Shown: positions 1 to 9,306 of the stretch, piece by piece
How the letters are laid out: each line of letters starts with the position of its first letter
How positions within the stretch are numbered: the first letter of the stretch is position 1
Assembly (NCBI RefSeq): GCF_001427605.1
Contig: NZ_LMGZ01000012.1
Coordinates: 187,071 to 251,070 of the forward strand
Direction: 5' to 3'
Origin: Devosia sp. Root635
GTDB taxonomy: Bacteria > Pseudomonadota > Alphaproteobacteria > Rhizobiales > Devosiaceae
Length of the DNA stretch: 64,000 nucleotides
Made by a program: the position numbers and the translations under genes
The notes under the pieces: model-generated
Databases searched by the model: none
What the model was told of the DNA's origin: nothing
What the model saw: only the letters and a program-made list of their open reading frames with translations

Positions 1-302
1 GTCACCAGCTCGTCACGCACCCGGTGATAGGGGCCCGAGCCGGTCCCCTGCCCGACATAGCCGATCTTGCGGCGCACCGCGGCCGGGTCGGCGACGACAT
101 CGTGGCCGCCGACGCTGGCGCTGCCGGACGTCAGCGGCAGGAGCGTCGTCAGCAGGCGCACCGAGGTCGACTTTCCGGCGCCGTTGGGCCCAAGAAAGGC
201 CACGAGTTCCCCCTCGGCCACATCGAGGCTGAGGCCGCGCACGGCTTCCACCGGGCCTGTCTTGGTCTTGAAGGTGCGGGTCAGGTCTCTGGCATGGATC
301 AT
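1..302 (-). CDS. ABC transporter ATP-binding protein, DrrA-like (3' end cut by window)
   Basis: N-terminal 100 residues of an ABC ATPase running off the left edge. The Walker A motif GPNGAGKST is visible, with the preceding strand GELVAFL and the following SVRLLTTLLPLTSGSA typical of daunorubicin-resistance (DrrA) type exporters. The start is the ATG at 302 (MIHARDLTRTF). It is divergent from the TetR gene at 475, a common arrangement for a drug or lipid exporter and its repressor. Substrate and partner permease are outside the window. Family assignment is good, function inferred. Confidence 0.85.
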   Translation of the reverse strand, partial: MIHARDLTRTFKTKTGPVEAVRGLSLDVAEGELVAFLGPNGAGKSTSVRLLTTLLPLTSGSASVGGHDVVADPAAVRRKIGYVGQGTGSGPYHRVRDELV

Positions 303-411
303 GAGCGTTCCCTTTCGTGTCCGGGCACACTGATCCGGCCCTGCTGACATGACGCGGCAGCAGGCGGATTTTCGACAGCGGGCTCGACTTTTGCGCCTCG
401 GAGCCCTATAA

Positions 412-459
412 CTCCGTACGCTGCACAAGGTTTAGCATAATCTCGTACAGTGTAAAGAG
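412..459. promoter_or_regulatory. Candidate TetR operator region between the ABC gene and the TetR gene
   Basis: The 172-bp divergent spacer holds two similar tracts, CTCCGTACGCTGCACAAG (412-429) and CTCGTACAGTGTAAAG (442-457). The second contains the exact 9-bp palindrome TACAGTGTA at 446-454, ending 20 bp before the TetR start codon. Direct repetition of a near-palindrome in a divergent tetR/transporter spacer suggests operators, but no binding evidence exists. Confidence 0.4.
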
Positions 460-474
460 TTATTTGGAGGCCAG

Positions 475-1251
475 ATGGCCGAGGATATTGCCGGACGCGG
501 CGACCCGATCAAAACCCTGCAACTGATGTGGGGGCGGGTCGATGCGCCCAAGCGCGGCCCGAAATCGCGGGTGGCAGTGGCCGACCTGGTGCGGGCGGCA
601 GTGCGTCTCGCCGATGCCGAGGGGATCGATGCGGTCTCGACCCGCCGCGTGGCCGAGGCGGTCGGCATTTCGCCGATGAGCTTTTACACCCACATCCCCG
701 ACAAGGCCGTGCTGGTGGACCTGATGCTGGATGCGGTGTCCGGGCCGGCCGAGGGCGACAATCGGGAAGCGCCGGTTTTTACCCCGGCGGACTGGCGGGC
801 CAATGTCGCCTTCGTGGCGCGTGAATATCGCGCCTTCTACCTGCGTCATCCCTGGGCGCTGCAGGTGGCGACGCACCGGCCGGTGCTCGGCCCCAACACC
901 ATGCGCGCCTATGAATATTTTCTCGGCGCCTTCGACAATCTCGGCCTGAGCGAAGTGGAAATGGACATGTCGGTGACCATGGTGGCCAACTATGTCTACG
1001 GTGCCGTGCGCGACGTGGCCCGCGCCCGCATGGTCAAGGACCTGACGGGCATGAGCGACGACGAATGGTGGTACACGATCGCGCCCTTCCTCGAAACGCT
1101 GGACTATTCCCCCTACCCCGTCGCCGCCCGCATCGGCCCCGTCGTCGGCGAACTGTATGGCCTGGGCGACCCCGACCGCGCCTTCGACTTCGGCCTGGAA
1201 CGGATCCTGGACGGGCTGGCCGTGATGGTAGACAGCAAGACTGCGCGCTGA
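475..1251 (+). CDS. TetR/AcrR family transcriptional regulator
   Basis: 258-aa TetR repressor. The helix-turn-helix covers about residues 31-90, with the recognition stretch ISPMSFYTHI at 65-74 followed by DKAVLVDLML. The long C-terminal ligand domain resembles the TetR_C class associated with drug efflux regulation. The ATG at 475 has a strong ribosome site (TTGGAGG at 464-470). Its divergent neighbour is an ABC exporter ATPase, so it probably represses that exporter and itself. Ligand unknown. Confidence 0.88.
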   Translation: MAEDIAGRGDPIKTLQLMWGRVDAPKRGPKSRVAVADLVRAAVRLADAEGIDAVSTRRVAEAVGISPMSFYTHIPDKAVLVDLMLDAVSGPAEGDNREAPVFTPADWRANVAFVAREYRAFYLRHPWALQVATHRPVLGPNTMRAYEYFLGAFDNLGLSEVEMDMSVTMVANYVYGAVRDVARARMVKDLTGMSDDEWWYTIAPFLETLDYSPYPVAARIGPVVGELYGLGDPDRAFDFGLERILDGLAVMVDSKTAR

Positions 1252-1297
1252 GTACCGTCGCGCAGCAGAGCACTCGCTCACCCACCCAGCGCCTCGG

Positions 1298-1330
1298 CCC
1301 CTCCTCCCGCAAGGGGAGAAGGTGAAAGAG
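1298..1330. repeat. Short family-D hairpin repeat (relic)
   Basis: A short CTCC/GGGGAG hairpin tract, CCCCTCCTCCCGCAAGGGG, followed by AGAAGGTGAAAGAG, sits in the 150-bp gap between the TetR gene and the convergent ABC operon end. A closely related tract is at 57060-57086. It looks like a fragment of a dispersed intergenic palindrome rather than a gene. Confidence 0.5.
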
Positions 1331-1401
1331 CCGCAGACCCAAAGGGATCGACAGCTTCGGCAGAGGTAGACTCCCCCATCGGGCACTCCGATGGCCGGAG
1401 C

Positions 1402-2463
<1,062 letters not shown>

Positions 2464-2472
2464 GGAACTCTC

Positions 2473-3558
2473 CTAAGCCGCCCGGAACTGGGCCGGAACC
2501 CAGCTTTCGTAGAGCGGATGGCCGGGGCCGATGGGCAGGACGACATCCTCGTTGGTTGCCGACGAATGGTAGAAGGCGGTGACCAGTTCGAGCGAACGGC
2601 GCGAATCCGCTGATGTCACCGGCAGCGGGCCGGCGCCGACAAGCGCGTCGTGGAAGCGGGCCATCTGCGTCTGGAACCGGGACGGCACATGCCGCCAGTC
2701 CTTCAGCAAAGCATCGATCTTCGCGGCGGTCTCGGGATTGCGCGGCTGGATTTTCCAGGGCTTTTCGCCCGGATTATAGGCCGCGTGATCGCTTTCGAAA
2801 GTGACATTCTCGAAGGCGAGGCGGATGCGGGTGGTGTCGTCGGCCGAGCCGAGCGTGGCGGTGAGGCTGGCCAGAGCGCCATTCTTCATCACCAGCGAGG
2901 CCGAGATGGTGTCTTCCACCTCGATCGGATTGACGCGGGTGGCGACGCGCCCGAAGACGCGGTCGATATCGCCCATGAGATAGGTGAACAGGTCATGCGG
3001 GTGGATGGCATGGCCCATCAGCACGCCGCCCAGTTCGGTGGCCCACTTGCCGCGCCAGGGCACCGCATAATAGGGCGCGTCGCGCCGCCACAGCGTTTCC
3101 ACCGTTCCCATGAAGGGTTTTCCGGCAATGCCGGCATCGATGATGGCCTTGGCTTGCTCGATGCCATTGCCGAAGCGGTACTGGAACACCGGCATCAGCA
3201 TGCCCTTGCTCCGCTTTTCCTCTTCCATCACCGCATCGACCTGGGCGAGCGAGCCCACCAGCGGCTTTTCGCAGATGACATGCTTGCCGGCCTTGAGCGC
3301 CGCCATGACCATGGGGTAGTGCAGCCCCGGCGGGGTGCAGATATCGATCACGTCGATATCGTCCATGCCCAGCACGTCCTCGAAGCTGGTGATGCGGCGC
3401 TCGACGCCGAATTCGTCGGCGACGGCGGCCATGCGCTCGACATTGAGGTCACAGAGCGCCAGCACCTTGAACTGGCCTTCATTGGGCAGGTAGCCCTCCA
3501 CGATATGGCTGCGCCCGATGCCGCAACCGACGACGGCGACGTTGAAAATACGGCTCAT
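2473..3558 (-). CDS. Gfo/Idh/MocA family oxidoreductase (operon copy 1)
   Basis: 361-aa NAD(P)-dependent sugar or cyclitol dehydrogenase-like protein. The N-terminal Rossmann motif GCGIGRSH is at residues 11-18 and the family motif CEKPL follows in the conserved position; the C-terminal part is the usual alpha/beta substrate domain. I chose the ATG at 3558 (MSRIFNVAVVG) because it overlaps the stop codon of the preceding oxidoreductase by 4 bp (ATGA). Two Gfo proteins coupled inside a sugar ABC operon suggest oxidation and re-reduction of the imported sugar. Substrate unknown. Confidence 0.88.
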   Translation of the reverse strand: MSRIFNVAVVGCGIGRSHIVEGYLPNEGQFKVLALCDLNVERMAAVADEFGVERRITSFEDVLGMDDIDVIDICTPPGLHYPMVMAALKAGKHVICEKPLVGSLAQVDAVMEEEKRSKGMLMPVFQYRFGNGIEQAKAIIDAGIAGKPFMGTVETLWRRDAPYYAVPWRGKWATELGGVLMGHAIHPHDLFTYLMGDIDRVFGRVATRVNPIEVEDTISASLVMKNGALASLTATLGSADDTTRIRLAFENVTFESDHAAYNPGEKPWKIQPRNPETAAKIDALLKDWRHVPSRFQTQMARFHDALVGAGPLPVTSADSRRSLELVTAFYHSSATNEDVVLPIGPGHPLYESWVPAQFRAA

Positions 3559-4574
3559 TGCGCCCACTCCGTGCCGCGTTCGGCCAGTTGCTGGGCCGTC
3601 AGCGCCAGCTTCATGGCGTTGAAGCACCGCTCCTGCGGCATGGCCGTTTCGGTGCGGTTGCGCACGTCGTCGAGGAACAGCCGGCCGAACGGCCGCTCGA
3701 CCTTGGAACAGTCGACATGGCGCGGACCTTCATGATTGACGATGAACAGGTGGTTCTCGCCCGGCCTTCCGGCAATATCGATATATTTGCGCAGCTCGAT
3801 ATAGCCCTCGGTGCCCAATATAGTCAGGCGCCCGTCGCCCCAGGTCGGCAGGCCCGACGGGGTGAACCAGTCGACGCGGATATAGCCCGAGGTGTCGGCC
3901 GTCCGCAGATGCACGTCGCCCACATCCTGCAGGCCCGGCCGGTCCGGATTGCCGCGATTGGCGACGCTGGCCGACACCACTTCGGCATCCATGGCATTGG
4001 AAAAGAACAGATACTGCTCGAACTGGTGGCTGGCGATATCGCAGAGGATGCCGCCATAGCGCTGGCGATCGAAGAACCAGTCCGGTCGCTGGTTGTTGCG
4101 GATGGCATGGGGCCCGAGGCCCACCGTATTGACCACCTTGCCGATGGCGCCCTGGGCGATCAGGTTGCCGGCTTCCACCGTGGCGCGGACCTCGAAATGC
4201 TCGGAATAGAGCACCGAATAGATGCGGCCGGTTTCCGCCTGCACTTTGCGCAGCTCGTCGAGCTGGGCAAAGGTGGTCATGCCCGGCTTGTCGGTCAGCA
4301 CATCCTTGCCGTGGCGCATGGCGGCGAGCGAGATGGCGGCGCGATCGGCCGGAATGGCCGAGGTCAGCACCACGGCGATATCGGGATCTTCGAGGATCGC
4401 CCTGGGATCGCCGACGCGCTTGGCCTCGGGGTATTTCGCCCCGAAGGCCGCGGCGAGATCGTCCTCCACGGCGTGGAAGGCAGTGAGCTGCGCGCCGGCA
4501 TCCTTCAGGCAATCGACCTGGCCGTAGATATGGCTGTGGTTGATGCCGATGGCGGCAAATTTGATATCGGTCAT
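3555..4574 (-). CDS. Gfo/Idh/MocA family oxidoreductase (operon copy 2, DKP variant)
   Basis: 339-aa protein with an atypical Rossmann entry GINHSHIYGQ instead of a classical GxGxxG, and DKPG where the family normally has EKP. Both are seen in a subset of Gfo/Idh/MocA proteins and may mean a different cofactor or a non-redox role. The start at 4574 (MTDIKFAAIG) is preferred to upstream options because the protein fold begins there. It overlaps the next oxidoreductase by 4 bp, and 84 bp separate it from the permease gene upstream. Confidence 0.85.
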   Translation of the reverse strand: MTDIKFAAIGINHSHIYGQVDCLKDAGAQLTAFHAVEDDLAAAFGAKYPEAKRVGDPRAILEDPDIAVVLTSAIPADRAAISLAAMRHGKDVLTDKPGMTTFAQLDELRKVQAETGRIYSVLYSEHFEVRATVEAGNLIAQGAIGKVVNTVGLGPHAIRNNQRPDWFFDRQRYGGILCDIASHQFEQYLFFSNAMDAEVVSASVANRGNPDRPGLQDVGDVHLRTADTSGYIRVDWFTPSGLPTWGDGRLTILGTEGYIELRKYIDIAGRPGENHLFIVNHEGPRHVDCSKVERPFGRLFLDDVRNRTETAMPQERCFNAMKLALTAQQLAERGTEWAQ

Positions 4575-4614
4575 GAAGAAACAATCCGGTCTACAAGGTC
4601 GGCAGTCAATCTTC

Positions 4615-4634
4615 CCTCCCCTCAAGGGGGAGGG
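4615..4634. repeat. Family-D hairpin fragment between permease and oxidoreductase genes
   Basis: A CCTCCCCTCAAGGGGGAGG hairpin lies in the 84-bp gap inside the ABC operon. It matches the ends of the longer family-D elements at 14.1 kb and 51.3 kb. With a strong stem and no T-run it could modulate expression of the downstream oxidoreductases. Confidence 0.55.
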
Positions 4635-4658
4635 GGCGATGACCCAAGGCGTTCTGCT

Positions 4659-5543
4659 TCACCGCTTCATCCCCGTCGTGGCGATGCCCTCGATGAGCAA
4701 CCGCTGGAAGAACAGGAAGAACAGGAAGATCGGCACGAGGCTGAGCACGCTCATGGCGAACAGGCCGCCATAGTCGCTCTCGCCGGTTGAGTCGGTGAAG
4801 GTGCGCAGGCCCAGCATCACCGTGTAGGACTTCATCTCGCTGAGATAGATCAGCGGCCCGAAGAAATCGTCCCAGGTCCAGATGAAGGTGAAGATCGCCG
4901 CCGTGGCCAGTACCGGCATGGAAAGCGGCATGATGATCTTCCAGTAGATGCGCCAGGGCGAGCACCCGTCCATCTGCGCCGCCTCATCCAGTTCCTTGGG
5001 CAGGCCGCGGAAGAACTGCACCATGAGGAAGATGAAGAAGCCGTCGGCAGCGAGGAACTTCGGGACCACCAGCGGCAGGAAGGTGTTCACCCAGCCTAGC
5101 TGGCGGAACAGCACATATTGGGGGATGAGCGTCACCTGGTAGGGCAGCATCAGGGTCATCAGCATCATGGCGAACCAGAAGCTCTTGAACTTGAACTCCA
5201 GCCGGGCAAAGGCAAAGGCCGCCATCGAGCAGGCCAGCACATTGCCCACCACGGACAGGCCCGAAATGATGAAACTGTTGAGATAGAACGTGGCAAAGCT
5301 GGTGCGCAGGCCGTTCCAGCCGCGGATATAGGCGTCGATGCTCCACGACGAGGGGATGATGCTGGCCGAGGTGAAAATCTCGTTTTCGGGCCGGAACGAC
5401 GCAGCCATCAGCCACAGCAGCGGATAGAGCATCAGCAGCGAAGCGGCGATCAGCGCCACATGCGTCAGAATACCGATCAGGCGCTTGCGCCCCGGCGACT
5501 CGGTGCCGGTCACCACCGTCAGCTTGGCGGGGACATCACTCAT
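4659..5543 (-). CDS. Carbohydrate ABC transporter permease (MalG/UgpE type)
   Basis: 294-aa inner-membrane permease with about six transmembrane segments, the first at about residues 24-48. The cytoplasmic EAA loop EAAQMDGCSPWRIYWKIIMP (187-206) docks on the ATPase. It overlaps the preceding permease gene by 8 bp, which indicates translational coupling. Substrate class (sugar or polyol) is inferred from the family and from the Gfo oxidoreductases in the operon. Confidence 0.92.
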   Translation of the reverse strand: MSDVPAKLTVVTGTESPGRKRLIGILTHVALIAASLLMLYPLLWLMAASFRPENEIFTSASIIPSSWSIDAYIRGWNGLRTSFATFYLNSFIISGLSVVGNVLACSMAAFAFARLEFKFKSFWFAMMLMTLMLPYQVTLIPQYVLFRQLGWVNTFLPLVVPKFLAADGFFIFLMVQFFRGLPKELDEAAQMDGCSPWRIYWKIIMPLSMPVLATAAIFTFIWTWDDFFGPLIYLSEMKSYTVMLGLRTFTDSTGESDYGGLFAMSVLSLVPIFLFFLFFQRLLIEGIATTGMKR

Positions 5544-6483
5544 CGTAGTGTACCCAGTATTTGGAGGAGAGGAAGGAGATGGCGGTGAAGATGCCCACCA
5601 GCGCCAGCAACACCCAGGCCAGCGCCGAGGCGTAGCCCATGCGGAAGAAGGCGAAGGCCTCCTGGTACAGATAGAGCGTGTAGAACAGCGTCGAGTTGAT
5701 CGGGTTGCCGGTGCCGCCCGAGATGATGAAGGCGGGCGTGAAGCTCTTGAAGGCCTCGATGGTCTGGATGATGGCGTTGAAGAACACCACCGGGGTCAGC
5801 AGCGGCAGGGTGATCTTGACGAACTGGCGCCACCTGCTGGCCCCGTCGAGACTGGCCGCTTCATACATGTCCTGCGGAATCTGCCGCAGGCCGGCAAGGA
5901 AAATGATCATCGGCGAGCCGAACTGCCAGATGCTGAGAATGATCAGCGTCCACAGCGAAGTCTTGGGGTTGGAGATCCAGCTCGGCCCGGCAATGTCGAA
6001 CACCGCCAGCAGCTTGTTGACCAGGCCGTCACCCGCAAAGATTTGCCGCCACAGGATGGCGATGGCGACCGAGGCGCCGAGCAGGCTCGGCAGGTAGAAC
6101 AGGGCGCGATAGAGCGGCAGGCCCCTGATGCCGCGATTGAGCAGCATGGCCACCATCAGCGCAAAGGCCAGCTTGAGCGGCACCGAGAAAATGACGAAGA
6201 ACATGGTCACCCGCATCGAGGCCCAGAATTTGGGGTCGTTGGTGAACATGCGCATGTAGTTGGACGCGCCGACCCAGTCGGGCGATGTCAGCAGGTCGAA
6301 ATCGGTGAAGCTCAGATAGAGCGACGTCACCATCGGCCCGATGGTGAGGCCGAGGAAGCCGATCAACCAGGGCAGCAGGAACAGGTAGCCGGGGGCGTCG
6401 TTCTGCCAGATGCGTGACCAGACTGTCGGAGTGGCCACGCGCTCCCTTGTCGGAGCGGCCGATTCAAGAGAGCGCGTGGTCAT
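5536..6483 (-). CDS. Carbohydrate ABC transporter permease (MalF/UgpA type)
   Basis: 315-aa inner-membrane permease. About six transmembrane helices begin at residue 33, and the EAA loop EAASLDGASRWRQFVKITLP starts near 208. It starts 3 bp after the stop of the binding-protein gene and overlaps the second permease by 8 bp, so the three form one tightly coupled unit. It forms a heterodimer with the MalG-type partner. Confidence 0.92.
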   Translation of the reverse strand: MTTRSLESAAPTRERVATPTVWSRIWQNDAPGYLFLLPWLIGFLGLTIGPMVTSLYLSFTDFDLLTSPDWVGASNYMRMFTNDPKFWASMRVTMFFVIFSVPLKLAFALMVAMLLNRGIRGLPLYRALFYLPSLLGASVAIAILWRQIFAGDGLVNKLLAVFDIAGPSWISNPKTSLWTLIILSIWQFGSPMIIFLAGLRQIPQDMYEAASLDGASRWRQFVKITLPLLTPVVFFNAIIQTIEAFKSFTPAFIISGGTGNPINSTLFYTLYLYQEAFAFFRMGYASALAWVLLALVGIFTAISFLSSKYWVHYDE

Positions 6484-6486
6484 GGT

Positions 6487-7776
6487 TTAGGCCCGGCTGA
6501 GGATATCGTTGGCGCCGCTGATCAACTCGCGACCAGCTTCTTCCGGCGTCTTGGCACCGAAGCCGACTTCCTGACCCAGGGTACGGATCAGCGAGGCGTC
6601 GATTTCACCGGCGGCGGCCGGCGGAGACGGCGGCAGTGCACCGAGCAGGTCACCCAGATTGGCCACGAAATTGAGCGCAATCTGGCTCTGGCTATCCAGG
6701 GTCGGCGCAACGATGTCACGCGTTGCCGCGATACAGGGCACGCCGCGTTCGACGCCAAGGATCTTGGCGGCTTCCGGGTCGGAGATGAAGAAGTTGAGGA
6801 ACTCGGCCGCTGCTTCCTTCTTGGCGGAGCTGCCGCCAACCGAGAAGAACATCGACGGCTTGCGGTAGTGGCCGCCACCGGCGCCGGGCGCGATGCGCGG
6901 GTAGCCGATCATGCCCAGCGTGTCCTGCATGATGGCCTGGTAGCCGACGAGCTGGTTGGAGTTGGACGGCATGATGGCCGACTTGCCCTGGACCAGCATG
7001 GTGGTTTCCACCGCACCAGTATCGATCGCCTGGTCTTCGGCCGAGACGCAGACGCCAGCGTCGCGCAGCTTGCTCCACAGGGTGTACCACTCGATGGCAT
7101 CGTCTTCGTCGTAGCCGAGCTTGCCATCGGCGGTGTAGAGGGCCTTGCCGCGCTGGCGCAGCCAGTTATCCAGCATCGGCTCGGTGTAGGAACCGTCCGA
7201 AATCACCTTCATGCCACCACGGATATTGGCACTGTTGAAGGCCTCGCCCATGGTCATGATGTCATCATAGGTCCAGGCATTGGTCGGCGCCTCTATGCCA
7301 ACCTCTTCGAAGGCCGGCAGGTTGACCAGCGAGGCCACCGAGTTGGCGCCCAGGGAGATGCCATAGAGCTTGCCATCGACCTTGCCGCCTTCGAGCTGGT
7401 CGGCGTCGAAATCGGCGAGCTGCAGGGCGCCGCCGACAAATTCGTCAAGCGGCGCAATGGCGTTGCGCTTGGCGTATTCGACGATATAGCGGTAATCCAT
7501 CTGGATGATGTCGGGGGCATTGCCACCGGCGGTCTGGGTCGCCAGCTTGGGCCAGTAGTCGTTCCAGGCGAGGAACTCGCCTTCGACGTCGGTGCCCTTG
7601 GCGGCCTTGTAGAGGTCGGTCACGCCATAGGTGAGATCGGCACGAGCCTGGCCGCCCCAGAAAATAAGGCGAAGGCTGTCGGCCTGGGCCCAGGCCGGCA
7701 TGACACCGGCAGCGCCAGCGGCGACGAGCGCGGACGTGCCCATCAGGAACTGGCGGCGATCGATACGAGTAGTCAT
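6487..7776 (-). CDS. Extracellular sugar-binding protein, Tat-exported (family 1)
   Basis: 429-aa periplasmic binding protein, first gene of the ABC operon. The N-terminus has a twin-arginine signal (DRRQFLMG) followed by a hydrophobic stretch and AWA cleavage site near residue 28. I chose the ATG at 7776 (MTTRIDRRQFL) because a GGAGG site lies just upstream and it puts the twin arginines at the correct distance. Tat export suggests folding or cofactor binding before export. Ligand unknown. Confidence 0.9.
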   Translation of the reverse strand: MTTRIDRRQFLMGTSALVAAGAAGVMPAWAQADSLRLIFWGGQARADLTYGVTDLYKAAKGTDVEGEFLAWNDYWPKLATQTAGGNAPDIIQMDYRYIVEYAKRNAIAPLDEFVGGALQLADFDADQLEGGKVDGKLYGISLGANSVASLVNLPAFEEVGIEAPTNAWTYDDIMTMGEAFNSANIRGGMKVISDGSYTEPMLDNWLRQRGKALYTADGKLGYDEDDAIEWYTLWSKLRDAGVCVSAEDQAIDTGAVETTMLVQGKSAIMPSNSNQLVGYQAIMQDTLGMIGYPRIAPGAGGGHYRKPSMFFSVGGSSAKKEAAAEFLNFFISDPEAAKILGVERGVPCIAATRDIVAPTLDSQSQIALNFVANLGDLLGALPPSPPAAAGEIDASLIRTLGQEVGFGAKTPEEAGRELISGANDILSRA

Positions 7777-7854
7777 CAGGTTTTTCCTCCCATGAAACTG
7801 TGGCCGCTCCGGCATCCGGAACGGAAGGTGACCCGCAGCCTCCCCGCTGCTAAA

Positions 7855-7868
7855 TCACCAATCGGTTA
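7855..7868. promoter_or_regulatory. Imperfect copy of the TAACY-N4-RGTTA operator
   Basis: TCACCAATCGGTTA, a one-mismatch version of the palindrome found at 7954. It lies 79 bp upstream of the binding-protein start codon. The centres of the two sites are 99 bp apart, compatible with cooperative binding or looping. Regulatory role inferred. Confidence 0.45.
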
Positions 7869-7953
7869 CATCGTCTGCTGCAGCGTCGGCAATGGTCACC
7901 AATGCTGCGGTATCGCGCTTTTTGCCGGAATCTCCTTACGCAAATTGCACAAA

Positions 7954-7967
7954 TAACCGACTGGTTA
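7954..7967. promoter_or_regulatory. TAACC-N4-GGTTA palindrome upstream of the sugar ABC operon
   Basis: TAACCGACTGGTTA has perfect 5-bp arms around a 4-bp centre, in the 467-bp gap between the ABC operon (start 7776) and the LysR gene (start 8244). Similar perfect palindromes precede the TTT operon (13217) and the oxidoreductase operon (14297). Together they look like operators of one regulator, for which the TetR protein encoded at 9307 is the nearest candidate. Confidence 0.6.
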
Positions 7968-8162
7968 CGACATAGCACACCCTTTTGCGGCAAGGCAATC
8001 ACTTGTATGGAAGATGCGGAAAGCTGGTAAATCCAGCTCGGGGGTATATCCGGCCCCCGGACAAATCGCCCCGGTTTCCCGCTGTTTCAGGCCGCCTCCA
8101 CCCTTGGGACGCACCCTGCTTCCTTGACCGCCCTGGCAGCCGCTTCCTGTCTTGCTAGCGTC

Positions 8163-8227
8163 AGACTGGCGCAGTCTCGACCAAAAGAAAAATACGAAAT
8201 ATCCTGTCCGATATAGATTTTTTCTAT
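8163..8227. promoter_or_regulatory. Two dyads upstream of the LysR gene
   Basis: AGACTGGCGCAGTCT (8163-8177, perfect 6-bp arms) and ATAGATTTTTTCTAT (8213-8227, perfect 5-bp arms) precede the LysR start. The second has the size and AT-rich centre of a LysR T-N11-A box. It overlaps the first possible ATG (8226), which favours the second start at 8244. The rest of the gap from 7777 holds the operators listed separately and no visible gene. Confidence 0.45.
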
Positions 8228-8243
8228 GTCGTGGAGCGATAGT

Positions 8244-9167
8244 ATGGACAAGCTGCTCAACCAGTTCCTGGCCGTGGCCGAGGCGGGCACGATCAGCGCC
8301 GCGGCGACGGCCCTGTTCGTCACCCAGCCGACGCTGACCTTCAACATGCGCAAGCTGGAGGAAAATCTCGGTGTGCCGTTGCTGATCCGTACGCCGCGCG
8401 GGGTGGAGCTCACCGAATATGGCGAGACGCTCTACCAGAACGGGCGGCTGATGCGCCGGCTCTATGACAATACGCTCAACGCCATTGCCCATCAGCAGGG
8501 CCGGACCGAACAGGGCCTGCGCATCGGCTCGGGCTATTCGTGGTGGACCCTGTTCATTCGCGACATGGTGCTCGACTATACGCAAAGCTACCCCAATGCC
8601 CGCATCCATGTGAGCCTGGGCAACCAGCTTCGCTGCATGGACCAGTTGCTCAGCGGCGATATTTCACTTTTTGTTGCGCATGAGATCGAGGGGCTGAGCC
8701 GCAGCACCGGGGCACGGCTCATTCCGCTCACCCGCGTCGGCCAGGGTTATTTCGTGCGCGAGGGGCATCCGCTGCTCAGCCGCCCGCGCTCCATTGCCGA
8801 AGTGGAGGCCTATCCTGCGGTGACCAGTTCCCTGCCCGAGATCCGCCATCAGCGCTTCTTCGAGGCGTGGAGCCGCACCACCAGCGGCAGTGCCCCGTTC
8901 GACCAGGGCAAATATGCCTTCGCCTCCAATTCCCTGGCCGCCTGCCTCGACTATGTCGAGCGCACCGATGCGGTGATCAGCCATACCGAGGTGATGGAGG
9001 ACGAATTCATCCGCCGCGGGCTGCGGCGCATCAGCGTCACCGAACCGACGCGGCAGAGCCTCATCGGCATCTATGTGCTGCAGGAACGCGCCGAAGAGCC
9101 GCGGGTATTGGAACTGATCGAGCGGCTGAAGGAGAAAGCCAGCGCGGTCTTGCCGCCGCTGGAATAG
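8244..9167 (+). CDS. LysR family transcriptional regulator
   Basis: 307-aa LysR protein with an N-terminal winged helix (residues about 3-60, including AEAGTISAAATALFVTQPTL and NMRKLEENLGVPL) and a periplasmic-binding-like effector domain. The ATG at 8244 is preferred over 8226 because GGAG at 8233-8236 is correctly spaced and the upstream ATG lies inside a probable operator. It is divergent from the sugar ABC operon and could control it or another gene. Confidence 0.88.
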   Translation: MDKLLNQFLAVAEAGTISAAATALFVTQPTLTFNMRKLEENLGVPLLIRTPRGVELTEYGETLYQNGRLMRRLYDNTLNAIAHQQGRTEQGLRIGSGYSWWTLFIRDMVLDYTQSYPNARIHVSLGNQLRCMDQLLSGDISLFVAHEIEGLSRSTGARLIPLTRVGQGYFVREGHPLLSRPRSIAEVEAYPAVTSSLPEIRHQRFFEAWSRTTSGSAPFDQGKYAFASNSLAACLDYVERTDAVISHTEVMEDEFIRRGLRRISVTEPTRQSLIGIYVLQERAEEPRVLELIERLKEKASAVLPPLE

Positions 9168-9169
9168 CT

Positions 9170-9300
9170 TGCCACGCCCTCGTGGTTCGAGGCTCGTAAG
9201 AACTCGCACCTCACCATGAGGGCTACTCTTGGCTCGATGTCCCAGTAGCCCTCATGGTGAGGCGGGAGCGCAGCGACCCTCGAACCACCAGGGCGTGGCA
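9170..9300. repeat. Family-A palindromic repeat, copy 1
   Basis: 131-bp element with 23-bp terminal inverted repeats beginning TGCCACGCCCTCGTGGTTCG, one mismatch between ends, and internal inverted segments (CACCTCACCATGAGGGCTAC and its complement). It fills the gap between the LysR gene and the convergent TetR gene. Copies 2 and 3 are at 29285 and 45104. It encodes nothing visible and can fold as a long hairpin. Confidence 0.85.
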
Positions 9301-9306
9301 ACATGC

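Noticed and set aside
2650..3735. Long open frames on the opposite strand of real genes (for example 2650-3735 and 9809-11416 plus, 29515-31269 minus)
   Set aside because: High GC produces long antisense frames rich in His/Gly/Arg/Asp; each overlaps a gene with clear family motifs, so they are shadows.
9170..9300. Family-A repeats as CRISPR or IS elements
   Set aside because: No array of spacers, no transposase and no long terminal gene; they are single palindromes.
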